64,000 nucleotides of DNA from Bryobacterales bacterium (lineage in GTDB: Bacteria > Acidobacteriota > Terriglobia > Bryobacterales > Bryobacteraceae): the NCBI GenBank assembly GCA_003167495.1, contig PMSX01000157.1, positions 1 to 64,000 of the forward strand, given 5' to 3'. A model generated the notes under the pieces. The model was given only the letters and a program-made list of their open reading frames with translations. It ran no database searches and had not been told where the DNA came from. This document shows, one piece after another, positions 8,603 to 16,621 of the stretch. Position 1 is the stretch's first letter. Each line of letters opens with the position of its first letter. The translations under genes were made by a program, and so were the position numbers.

Positions 8603-10192
8603 TTATTGATTCATGACGAATGCAAATATTTTGTCGCCTGCGCCCACAACCACATATTGGCGGCCGTCGAGTTCGTAGGTGATCGCGCCATTCGATACGG
8701 ATTTGCCCAAGTTCGCGTGCCACAGCGGTTCCCCGGTGGTGGCATTCAACGCAATAAAATTGTTGCTCGGATCACCGGCAAACACCAGGTTGCCCGCGGT
8801 GCTCAACAGGCCGCCGCGAATGCCCGGCGTCTCCCATTTGTGGCTCCATCGGACCTTTCCAGTGCGGTAGTCCAGCGCCTGAAGCATCGACTCTGCCCAG
8901 CCGCCCTGGTCATTGCCCCCCCATCCTTCGGGCTTGTCGTCAGTATCAAAAATGTAGTAGATGCTGAAGGCGCGAGTGGCGTTAATGTAGAACAATCCGG
9001 TAGCCGGGCTGAACGTAGGAGGCATCCAATTGGCAGCGCCTCCCTGATTTGGTGAGACCAACGCGCCGGCAATCTGCGGTTCTTTTGCTGGATTTGGTAT
9101 GGGCTGACCTTTCGCATCCACGCCCTTCGCCCAATTCGTCTTCACAAATTGGGAGGAGACATAATTTTTCCCGGTTTCGCGGTCGAGCACAAAAAACCAT
9201 CCATTGCGGCTCGCTTGGGCCACTAATTTGCGCTTCTTTCCATCAATCTCACCGTCAAATAGCACTGGCGTCTGAATGGCGTCCCAATCATGCGTGTCGT
9301 GGGGGGAAGGCTGAAAATACCAGACAAGTTTGCCAGTATCCGCGTTGAGAGCCACAATCGATTCGGTAAAAAGATTAGCGCCCGCTCGTCCTTTGGCCGC
9401 AACCACCGGCTGAGGGTTACCGGTGCCGACGAAAAGCATGTTTAGATCCGGGTCGTAAGTAGAAGACAGCCACGTCATACCACCGCCGTGCTCCATGGCT
9501 TCCGCGTTCGGCCATGTTTCCGAGCCCGGTTCTCCAGGCTTCGGCACGACTGACCAGTGCCATTGCAGTTCGCCTGTTTCCGGATCTCGTGCTTCCAGAT
9601 AACCGGGACGGTCGAGATCGTCACCGCTGACGCCCGTGATGATGTGATTCTTGATCACCACAGGTGCGACGGAAGCATAATACATCTGATCGATATCGCA
9701 GATCGCCTGATTCCAGCGCTTCTTGCCGTCGTTCAAATTCAGCGAGACAAGATTGCAATCCGGTGTTTCGAAATAAAGCGAATTGCCCGAAATGCCGACG
9801 CCCCGATTGCCCAAGTGAATGCCTCCTTTGGAAGTCCAAGTGTAAGTCCAGAGTTCGCGGCCGGTGAGTGCGTCAATGGCCCAGACTTTATCGGGCACGG
9901 TGAAATACATGATGCCATTCACTACGAGAGGCGTCGCCGAAATGCGCCCGCCGGAAGGATCGCCACCGCTGGAGAGCTGATACATCCAGGCCAAGCTCAA
10001 CGATTTGACATTCTGATCGTTGATCTTGGTCAGGCTGCTGAAACGCCGGCCCGAGTAATCGCCGTTATACGTTGGCCAAGAATCAATCGGTGGATGTAAC
10101 AAGACGGAAGGATCCAAGCCAGGGCCGGGAGCAGCGTCGGGGGTCCCTACCAGTGGAAGCAGCGCCAATAATATTGTCGAAAGGAACTTCAT
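8603..10192 (-). CDS. PQQ-type quinoprotein dehydrogenase, periplasmic (paralogue 2)
   Basis: 529 residues with a signal peptide and the same propeller layout as the gene at 6067: WPTYNGDYSGRRFS near residue 39, GNRGVGI near 128-134, GTGN at 256-259, and SPHDTHDWD with Asp302 and Asp304. The CC dipeptide of MxaF is missing. Its ATG overlaps the stop of the upstream cytochrome gene by 4 bases (ATGA), implying translational coupling and a shared electron-transfer unit: substrate oxidised by the quinoprotein, electrons passed to the tri-haem cytochrome. Substrate specificity cannot be read from sequence. Confidence 0.9.
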   Translation of the reverse strand: MKFLSTILLALLPLVGTPDAAPGPGLDPSVLLHPPIDSWPTYNGDYSGRRFSSLTKINDQNVKSLSLAWMYQLSSGGDPSGGRISATPLVVNGIMYFTVPDKVWAIDALTGRELWTYTWTSKGGIHLGNRGVGISGNSLYFETPDCNLVSLNLNDGKKRWNQAICDIDQMYYASVAPVVIKNHIITGVSGDDLDRPGYLEARDPETGELQWHWSVVPKPGEPGSETWPNAEAMEHGGGMTWLSSTYDPDLNMLFVGTGNPQPVVAAKGRAGANLFTESIVALNADTGKLVWYFQPSPHDTHDWDAIQTPVLFDGEIDGKKRKLVAQASRNGWFFVLDRETGKNYVSSQFVKTNWAKGVDAKGQPIPNPAKEPQIAGALVSPNQGGAANWMPPTFSPATGLFYINATRAFSIYYIFDTDDKPEGWGGNDQGGWAESMLQALDYRTGKVRWSHKWETPGIRGGLLSTAGNLVFAGDPSNNFIALNATTGEPLWHANLGKSVSNGAITYELDGRQYVVVGAGDKIFAFVMNQ

Positions 10193-11268
10193 TTAAAGGT
10201 CTCCAGATAAGCAACGACGTCGTGAATATCTTTGTCGGTGTATTCATCGAGTAGCGCAACGTGAGCGGCGTACGGATCATGTCTCTCGACTTTGACTCCA
10301 GGCCCGCGCTGAAAACTGCGATATTGGCCGGAGTCGTCGTGCAATGACACACTAAAATCGTCGATCTCGTCCAGGACGCCGGATACGCTTTCGCCGGAGG
10401 GGGTTGTGACCGTAACAGTGACCGGTTTCCGGGAGTTGGTGGCAGTCCGCCGGCCAAAGGCGGCTGTCTGCGGAAACACCACTTTCAATTGCAAAACGGG
10501 AGGATCGTATTTGCTGGCGATGTGCGCTAAATCACCGGTTGTCGAGTGACATTGACTGCACTTTCCTGGTCCGTCAAAGAAGGCTTTCCCTTCTCTAGGA
10601 TCTCCTACGAGAACATTGAGAACACTGTTGTAGGGTCCTGTTCGCAAGGTGTTGCCAACTTGCTGGTGCAGAAAGTGAGACAAGTCGACAATCTGGTCCT
10701 TCGTGAGTGTGATCGATTTTCCCTCCGGATGACCTTTGGCAAGATAAGGTCCAATGGTGCTTCCATAGCGATCGTGAAGAACCACTAACGACCGCACTAG
10801 GTCTGCTCCTCGCTCGCCTCCGCGCGCTTTCGTTCCATGGCAGGTGATGCACTGAGCAATGTAAACGGTCTTTCCGCGCTCTGCCGCATCTTCGTCCACT
10901 ACCTGCTTGTCATTGGCGCCTGCCTGGTCAATCAGGTTTCGAGGGCGCGGCGGCGCTTTGGTTTGTGCTGTCGGGGTGCCAGAGGCCTTCGTGGGAGGCA
11001 AATTCTTGGTGAGATAGTCGACAACTTCTGCGAACTCCTCGTCCGAGCCTTTAGCACCGCGGCTGATCATGTTCGAGACGATGGCGCCCCACTGTTCACG
11101 AGTCATTCCCCGCCCGAGAACAATCTGCGCCGGATGGCACGCCGAGCATATCCGTTGAACAGTCTCTCGATTAGGCGCGTCGGGTAGTTGCGCGCCAGTT
11201 GATTGTCCGAAAGCACAACAGGGTACGAAGCCGGCAAGGAGCAGGACGGAGTTGCGTGTGAATGTCAT
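10189..11268 (-). CDS. Tri-haem c-type cytochrome coupled to PQQ dehydrogenase 2
   Basis: 359 residues, exported, with three haem-attachment motifs: CSACH (41-45), CITCH (140-144) and CSQCH (237-241). The first is within a short domain like those of quinohaemoprotein-associated cytochromes (REQWGAIVSNMISRG, EVVDYLTKNLP). A stretch of about 60-70 residues after the third haem (about 265-335, rich in beta, with TPSGESVSGVLDEIDDF) carries no haem and separates the haem motif from the closing cytochrome helix (DKDIHDVVAYLETFK). It is coupled by a 4-base overlap to the dehydrogenase and is its likely electron acceptor. Confidence 0.88.
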   Translation of the reverse strand: MTFTRNSVLLLAGFVPCCAFGQSTGAQLPDAPNRETVQRICSACHPAQIVLGRGMTREQWGAIVSNMISRGAKGSDEEFAEVVDYLTKNLPPTKASGTPTAQTKAPPRPRNLIDQAGANDKQVVDEDAAERGKTVYIAQCITCHGTKARGGERGADLVRSLVVLHDRYGSTIGPYLAKGHPEGKSITLTKDQIVDLSHFLHQQVGNTLRTGPYNSVLNVLVGDPREGKAFFDGPGKCSQCHSTTGDLAHIASKYDPPVLQLKVVFPQTAAFGRRTATNSRKPVTVTVTTPSGESVSGVLDEIDDFSVSLHDDSGQYRSFQRGPGVKVERHDPYAAHVALLDEYTDKDIHDVVAYLETFK

Positions 11269-11306
11269 TAGAATATCCCTACGTTATCAATACGACGGCG
11301 GGACGC

Positions 11307-12929
11307 TCACTTCCCAGCCAGTGTCAAAGCATAGAGTGTATCGCCGGCTCCCGCGATGATGTATTGTTTGCCGTCTAGCGTGTAGGTGGAAGGGCCATTG
11401 CTTAAGGCCGCCGTGAGCCTCTGGTGCCAAAGGATGTTGCCGTTAGCAGGATCGAATGCCACGAACTGGCCGGAATCGCCGGTGAACAAAAGATGGCCCG
11501 CTGTGGTTAGAATTCCGCCGCCCATGCCGGCATCGTTTCTAGAAATACCGCTCTCGTGTGAATGCTTCCACTTGATTTTGCCATTGCGAATGTCTATCGC
11601 GAACAAACTGGATCTCGTATCAAAGTTCCCTCCGCCACCGCCGCCATAACCTTCGGGTTCGGCAGATGTGTCGTAAAGATAAGCGACGCCGTACCCTTCT
11701 ATTCCATTCAAATAGAAGAGTTCTGTCTGCGGATCGTAGCTAGGGGGCGGCCAATTGGTGGCACCCATGGCCGGCATATCGATCATGGAACCATCTACTT
11801 GTGGCTCCTTCGAAGGATCGGGAATTGGTTGGCCTTTGCTATCCACGCCTTTTGCCCAGTTGCCAGTTCCGGTAAAAGGGCGGGAAACCAGGTTTTGGCC
11901 ATTAGTGCGATCAAGAACAAAGAACCAGCCGCAGCGTGCGCCTTGTGCTAGAAGTTTGCGCGGCTTCCGATCGATCATGGCGTCGAACAGAACGGGAGTC
12001 TCGACATTGTCCCAATCATGCGTGTCGTGCGGAGACGCCTGAAACCACCAGACCAGTTTGCCGGTATCGGCATTGAGCGCAACGATAGATGCGGTGTATA
12101 AGTTTGCCCCCTGCCGGCCTTGGCCGGCGAAAACGGGATTTGCGTTGCCTGTTCCCCAATACAGCAAGTTCAAATCCGGATCATAGGTGCCGGGAAGCCA
12201 AGTCATACCGCCTCCATGGTCCATGGCTGCCTGATTCGGCCAAGTCTCCGATCCGGGATCTCCCACCTTTTGGGGTTCGCTCCACCAGCGCCATTGCAAC
12301 GCGCCGGTTTCCGGATCATGCGCTTCAAGATAACCGCGCACATCCATGGCATCGCCGCCCACGCCTACCAGCACATGGTTCTTGACGATCATTGTCGACA
12401 TCGTTGTGAAGTATTGCAGCTTCTCGTCGGCCACTTTGTGCCGCCATCGCTCCTTACCATCTTTGGCGTTGAGCGAAATAAACCAGCCATCTGGTGTCAA
12501 GAAATAGAGCCAGTTGCCGTACATGCCGACGCCCCGCTGGCCAATTAAATGTCCGCCATGGTCTTCAAAGTCAAATTGCCAGAGCAATGCGCCCGTCAAA
12601 GCATTTACCGCGAACACGTGGTCAGGAATAGTGAAGTAGAGAGTGCCATTGACCATCAACGGCGTCGACTTAATGGTGGGCGCGCCCACGCCCCGCTGCG
12701 GGCCGATGCCGGAAATGCGATAAGCCCATTCAATCTTCAGCAGGTTTATGTTGGATTGATTGATCTGAGTGAGATTGCTAAAGCGCCGCCCGGAATAGTC
12801 TCCGTTATAGGTGGGCCAAATATCGGGGGGTTGGTTGAAGAGTGTCAGCGTGGCGGGGTCAAGCAGTTGGCCAAACACGATACCGCTCACTAAAGTGGCC
12901 AGAGCGGCGGCATTTGCAAGCCGATTCAT
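11307..12929 (-). CDS. PQQ-type quinoprotein dehydrogenase, periplasmic (paralogue 3)
   Basis: 540 residues with a signal peptide, WPTYNGDYSGRRFS at about 38-51, QRGVGMYG near 131-138 and GTGN at 259-262. The SPHDTHDWD motif gives Asp305 and Asp307. Between blades it carries a glycine-rich loop (YGGGGGGNFD) not seen in the other two copies. The ATG overlaps the upstream di-haem cytochrome stop by 4 bases, repeating the arrangement at 10189-10192, so the two cytochrome-dehydrogenase pairs are an old tandem duplication. Same functional inference: periplasmic oxidation of an alcohol or aldehyde feeding a cytochrome. Confidence 0.9.
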   Translation of the reverse strand: MNRLANAAALATLVSGIVFGQLLDPATLTLFNQPPDIWPTYNGDYSGRRFSNLTQINQSNINLLKIEWAYRISGIGPQRGVGAPTIKSTPLMVNGTLYFTIPDHVFAVNALTGALLWQFDFEDHGGHLIGQRGVGMYGNWLYFLTPDGWFISLNAKDGKERWRHKVADEKLQYFTTMSTMIVKNHVLVGVGGDAMDVRGYLEAHDPETGALQWRWWSEPQKVGDPGSETWPNQAAMDHGGGMTWLPGTYDPDLNLLYWGTGNANPVFAGQGRQGANLYTASIVALNADTGKLVWWFQASPHDTHDWDNVETPVLFDAMIDRKPRKLLAQGARCGWFFVLDRTNGQNLVSRPFTGTGNWAKGVDSKGQPIPDPSKEPQVDGSMIDMPAMGATNWPPPSYDPQTELFYLNGIEGYGVAYLYDTSAEPEGYGGGGGGNFDTRSSLFAIDIRNGKIKWKHSHESGISRNDAGMGGGILTTAGHLLFTGDSGQFVAFDPANGNILWHQRLTAALSNGPSTYTLDGKQYIIAGAGDTLYALTLAGK

Positions 12930-13834
12930 TTCAGGGTCTCCAAATAGGCGGTTACGTTATGAATGTCGGCGTCGGTATATAGCGGCAATAGCGCACGATG
13001 CCCTTGCAAGTTATCTACCACGTTTACGTTTACCTGTGATCTCGGCCAGTAATGAACGTCTCCATTGGAATCGCGCAGAGCGACGTCGAAGTCATCGAGC
13101 TTCACGATCGTGCCGGTGACGGTCTCGCCCGATGGCGTTGAGACGGTAGCACGCGCCGGGTCTCTGGAAGCGGGCCAAAGGAATCGACTCTGCATCAAGG
13201 AAGCTTCTGGAAACTTTGCGGCAATCTTCGCCAGGTCGCCCGAGGGGGAGTGACAGCCGTTGCAGTGAGCATGAAAAAACTCGTTCCCTTTGTTGGGATC
13301 GCCGCGGAGCGCGTTTCTTGATCCCGCATAGATTTGATTGTAGATGCCGCGGTTGGCGGCCTGTTCGACCTGCAGCTTAATGTATTCAGAGATGTTATGG
13401 ATATCATCCGCGGACAATTGCTGGAACGGTGGCATTCCTGCTTGCGGCCGGCCGTTCTGAATGACAGGACCAATTTCATTTTCTTTCTCGTCATGCAGCA
13501 CCACCACGGACCGCAGCAGATTTGGGCCTTGCGCTCCACGAGCAGTTTCTCCGTGACAGGCTGCACAATTCTGTTTGAAGAGAGGCTCGCCTTTCTTGGC
13601 AGCGGCGGCATCAGGAGCAGGTCCCAAGCCGAGAAACTCGCGCGTGGAGCCGCGTCCGGCGGGAGGCCGCTGGCGTCCGGCATCGGGTTCTTGGGCGGAT
13701 AGGAGGAAGATACCGGCGATTAGGCAAGTCAAGGAAACGCGCAAGACGGCGGCGGTGTTGAGCGCTTCGCCGAAAAGGTTAGCGTGGTTTTTTCTTCCTT
13801 GGCGGCGCGCATCCGCGCTCTTTGCGCTTTTCAT
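12926..13834 (-). CDS. Di-haem c-type cytochrome coupled to PQQ dehydrogenase 3
   Basis: 302 residues with CAACH (90-94) and CNGCH (191-195); a Met ligand candidate lies in RPQAGMPPFQQL. The region after the second haem is homologous to that of the tri-haem cytochrome at 10189: the TPSGETVTGTIVKLDDFDV beta segment, then ADIHNVTAYLETLK. The first haem domain of the tri-haem protein has no counterpart here. The hydrophobic signal (VLRVSLTCLIAGIFLLSA) starts only near residue 30, and the first dozen codons coincide with a GC-rich repeat (13799-13831), so the annotated start may be an artefact of repeat insertion or translation may begin further in. Confidence 0.85.
   Translation of the reverse strand: MKSAKSADARRQGRKNHANLFGEALNTAAVLRVSLTCLIAGIFLLSAQEPDAGRQRPPAGRGSTREFLGLGPAPDAAAAKKGEPLFKQNCAACHGETARGAQGPNLLRSVVVLHDEKENEIGPVIQNGRPQAGMPPFQQLSADDIHNISEYIKLQVEQAANRGIYNQIYAGSRNALRGDPNKGNEFFHAHCNGCHSPSGDLAKIAAKFPEASLMQSRFLWPASRDPARATVSTPSGETVTGTIVKLDDFDVALRDSNGDVHYWPRSQVNVNVVDNLQGHRALLPLYTDADIHNVTAYLETLK
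13799..13831 (+). repeat. Partial copy of the GC-rich repeat found twice at 21.5-22.5 kb
   Basis: ggcggcgcgcatccgcgctc and the following tttgcgctttt match the right third of the copies at 21536 and 22368 with about three differences. It contains the small hairpin GGCGCG/CGCGCC and overlaps the first codons of the cytochrome gene starting at 13834. Confidence 0.65.
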
Positions 13835-13964
13835 GATTTCTCCGAGGAATTACTTGCAAGCGCCCTCCTGGCGCCTGCTCGCTAGTTTATCGACACGAAC
13901 TCGAGGCGAATGCGGTGACGGCGCCGCCGAGTGACGCCGCACTGTATAGCAAGTCAAGCTATGA

Positions 13965-14569
13965 CTAGGTGAGCCAACAAAGGTCGCAGTCCGGTCGGAC
14001 GCGATGCAAGGCATTTTGAAAAGGTCGCTTGATGTTTTCGATGCCCGCGAGGTCTCCATGCTGAGGATGGAACCTCAAGGTCAACCTCCGGCCGCTCAAG
14101 TCTAGAAGCAGCAAGGGCTGATTAGATAGCTTGCGCTCATCGCTCCAGAACCGATTCAAATCATCCAAGGTGACGTTGCAAGCGATGTCTGCGTGGGCGA
14201 CGGTGTTGCTCCAGCGATAAACGATCGCTTCGTCGTATTGAACCCAGTATTTCGCGGCCACAACTCTGCTCGAATGGCTCGGGAAGGATCGAAGTGAAAG
14301 AAAATGGTCTTTCGTTCGGATCGAGGAGCGAAATTATCTTCAAGGGCAAGGCCAAGCAGATCTAATTTGTCGTAAATTTCACCCAACCGGTGATAGGCGG
14401 CTCGGGTGCCTTCTTCTGTCACGAAAGTCGATCCGATGATCAACCGCCAATTGGCCTCGGCGCGGTTGATCCAAAACATTGCCTCCACGGGAAATTTCTG
14501 CTGATCCAATTCACGCAAAAGCGTTTCGGCGTCTTCAATTTTACTCTCTACCAGTTTCGTTTCAACCAT
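13965..14569 (-). pseudogene. Hypothetical protein, apparently frameshifted
   Basis: The start at 14569 gives MVETKLVESKIEDAETLLRE..FPVEAMFWINRAEANWRLIIGS, typical of an uncharacterised family seen in Acidobacteria and Planctomycetes. After FFHFDPS the frame drifts into low-quality sequence, while the -1 frame continues sensibly as PSHSSRVVAAKYWVQYDEAIVYRW and runs to 13965. A single-base loss near 14278-14290 would join them into about 200 residues. If there is no error, the products would be two overlapping open frames (14156-14569 and 13965-14261). Function unknown. Confidence 0.5.
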
Positions 14570-15155
14570 TGCAAGACCCCGTGATCGATTCATTGCTCAG
14601 TTCGTTGCCGACGCTGTCAGGATAACGCTTCCGGTCGAGCTGCGGCAAATGGCGGACCTTCGCCACTGCGGATTATTTTCCGTACGTCGGCTGGTGTTGT
14701 CGGACTTCAGCGAGTCCAGTCAATAGAGCGGCCAGTCGCGGGCCGAGGAACTAAGCACAAGAAGCTAAGAGAGACGTTTTTGCGAAACGAAGCCAATCCC
14801 ACGGACGCCGACAGTTTTGTAAAAACAAACCTAACCACCGATTCAAGGCACCCTGGTCCCAGATGGCAATGGGTGGCCCGAAGCGGCATGACGAACTAGC
14901 CTAGGTCGCTGACGCTCCCAGCTCGGTTTCGATATTGGCTGATTTCAGATTTGTCGCGAATTCGAAAAGGCCGGCCAGGCGGCCGCCCAAGACGGAGAAC
15001 CTGCAGTATGAAATTTTCAAACAACCGGGCCAACGCTTCGAACGCCTTTCGGCGAGAAAGAATTAGCGCCTGCCTCAAGAAGTATTTTTGAGCTAATTAG
15101 GACGAGGAAATAATTCCGCTAGACTTGTGATCGGCTGTCGGGGCGCCGGTGTTTG
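14570..15155. other. Non-coding stretch holding a dispersed repeat
   Basis: I find no gene here. The open frames have no recognisable product and poor codon structure. The only structured part is the interspersed repeat at 14881-14966, listed separately. Confidence 0.5.
14881..14966 (+). repeat. Interspersed repeat, uninterrupted copy
   Basis: The run beginning aagcggcatgacgaactagc and continuing through ctaggtcgctgacgctc, gctcggtttcgatattggct and gtcgcgaattcgaa recurs at 25421-25630, where it is split by a 113-bp insertion. This copy therefore shows the empty site for that insertion. Confidence 0.85.
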
Positions 15156-15377
15156 TTACACAGACGAAGCCGCTCGTGAGTGCGCTGTCTCCAGATGGCA
15201 CTTGTACTGTTCCAGTGCCGCGTCCATGGCAAGCTTGGCTGCGCGTACCTGTTGTTTTGCTGTTTTCGCCTGTTCAGGCTCCGCCCCGCCGGAACCGCGA
15301 AGGACAAGGTTCCAGTGATCATCGGCGGTCTTCTCCAGCAGCAGCTCTAATTCAGCACAGGTGGCGCAACCTCGCAT
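15156..15377 (-). CDS. Small cysteine-containing helical protein, unknown
   Basis: 73 residues from ATG at 15377, chosen because AAAGGAG lies 6-7 bases upstream; a frame open to 15413 lacks such a site. It begins MRGCATCAELELLLEK, with a CxxC pair, and continues as an alpha-helical, Glu/Ala/Lys-rich segment with one more Cys (QYKCHLETAHS). Similar short proteins occur in Acidobacteria without known function. It is divergent from the radical SAM gene, 213 bp away. There is no signal peptide or Gly-rich precursor tail. Confidence 0.6.
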   Translation of the reverse strand: MRGCATCAELELLLEKTADDHWNLVLRGSGGAEPEQAKTAKQQVRAAKLAMDAALEQYKCHLETAHSRAASSV

Positions 15378-15465
15378 TGAGACTCCTTTGAAATCCAACG
15401 TGACGCTTAGCAAATCGCCTCGGCATATTATGTCACTTTTTCACCGGCTTCTGTTTTGCAATTGG

Positions 15466-15489
15466 CCGGGATAAATACCGGGATAAATA
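15466..15489 (+). repeat. Tandem 12-bp duplication upstream of the radical SAM gene
   Basis: ccgggataaata occurs twice back to back, about 100 bp before the radical SAM start at 15591. It may be a slippage product or a regulatory site; nothing shows which. Confidence 0.6.
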
Positions 15490-15590
15490 AATGAATGAAA
15501 AATTGCTCCGACGGAGGCGGTTGGAGATACAATTCATACTAACCAAATGGTCAATGGATATTGAGGTTTGCCCCCACTAAGGACGATTCG

Positions 15591-16589
15591 ATGAACCCAA
15601 AACACAAACACATACTCAAGACATTTCTTAACGGTTCCATGCGCCTGGCAGAATTCGCCATTACCAACGTATGCATTGCTAAATGCAGCTTCTGTGACAT
15701 CTGGAAGCAGAGACCCAGGCAGTTCGTCGACAAGGAGAAAGGGCTGCTGGCTATTGATAAACTTGCCGACTTCGGCGTTGCCCATATCACTCTCACGGGC
15801 GGGGAACCGCTCATTCACCCCAACATCATTGATTTTGCGAAGAAATGCACTTCCCGCAACATCCACAACGTGGTTCTTGATTCAGCTCCCTCACTCATTA
15901 CCGAAGCCATCCTGGACGGCCTAGAGGAAGCGCGTAGTGACATGATCTCCATTTCGTTTGATTCAGATGATCCTAAAGTCTTCGAGGAATCCCGACGGAT
16001 TCCAAATATCTTGCCGGACATCGAAGACGCGGTGAAGAGGATGAAGAGGACGAAGATCAAATCCATGGCCTCCATCCTTATCTGGAACAATAACCACGAT
16101 CGGATGGAAAAGCTCTTCATAAAAGCAAAGGACATGGGATTTGACCTCATTTCTGTCAATTACCCGACTTTCTCAAAATCAGTCCTGTATCCTCTGGGCG
16201 GAGAAGGTATCAGCCTATCAAGAAGCTCGGTGATCCAGTCGCTTCAAAGCATCATTGAGCTCAAGAAGCAGAAGAAATATACAATCATCAACTCCATAGC
16301 GTCGATGGAGAATATTATCCAGTACCTCACTGATCCAGCAACGGTGCGCTATGCGTGTCTGGGCGGATCTCGCGTCATGTTTGTTGACTGGTTTTGTGAT
16401 GTAAGGCCATGTATGCAACTTCCGCAGGTGCTGGGCAATATCCTCACCATGACAAAAGATGACTTTGCCACAGAACCATGTAATAGGTGCAACATGAGCT
16501 GGTACCGGGATTTCAGCACGTTCTTCCATGGAGTGAAATCATTTCCTGTTTATCTGGAATCGGTAACATCGTCGAAGGGGTTGTATTAA
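15591..16589 (+). CDS. Radical SAM protein with cysteine-rich C-terminus, probably acquired
   Basis: 332 residues from ATG at 15591 (MNPKHKHILKTFLNGSMRLA). The [4Fe-4S]/SAM motif is CIAKCSFCDIW, followed by the GGEP-type motif TLTGGEPLIHP. The C-terminal part has further cysteines (YACLGG, CDVRPCMQ, CNRCN) arranged like a SPASM/twitch auxiliary-cluster region. The gene is visibly more A/T-rich than its neighbours and uses AGA/AGG arginine and AAA lysine codons freely, which the flanking genes avoid. No partner gene lies in the same direction. Reaction and substrate cannot be deduced; it could modify a peptide, a lipid or a small molecule. Confidence 0.85.
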   Translation: MNPKHKHILKTFLNGSMRLAEFAITNVCIAKCSFCDIWKQRPRQFVDKEKGLLAIDKLADFGVAHITLTGGEPLIHPNIIDFAKKCTSRNIHNVVLDSAPSLITEAILDGLEEARSDMISISFDSDDPKVFEESRRIPNILPDIEDAVKRMKRTKIKSMASILIWNNNHDRMEKLFIKAKDMGFDLISVNYPTFSKSVLYPLGGEGISLSRSSVIQSLQSIIELKKQKKYTIINSIASMENIIQYLTDPATVRYACLGGSRVMFVDWFCDVRPCMQLPQVLGNILTMTKDDFATEPCNRCNMSWYRDFSTFFHGVKSFPVYLESVTSSKGLY

Positions 16590-16621
16590 ACCTGCCGAGA
16601 GACTCGCGTGGCTCGTGCTCG

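Noticed and set aside
8565-8723. Longer N-terminus for the DUF4159 protein
   Set aside because: The extra residues overlap the neighbouring dehydrogenase and hide the signal peptide; the start at 8564 has a GAGG site.
15156-16589. RiPP-type precursor/radical SAM pair
   Set aside because: The small protein lacks a leader-core layout, is divergent in orientation and resembles a stand-alone cytoplasmic protein; kept only as a weak observation.
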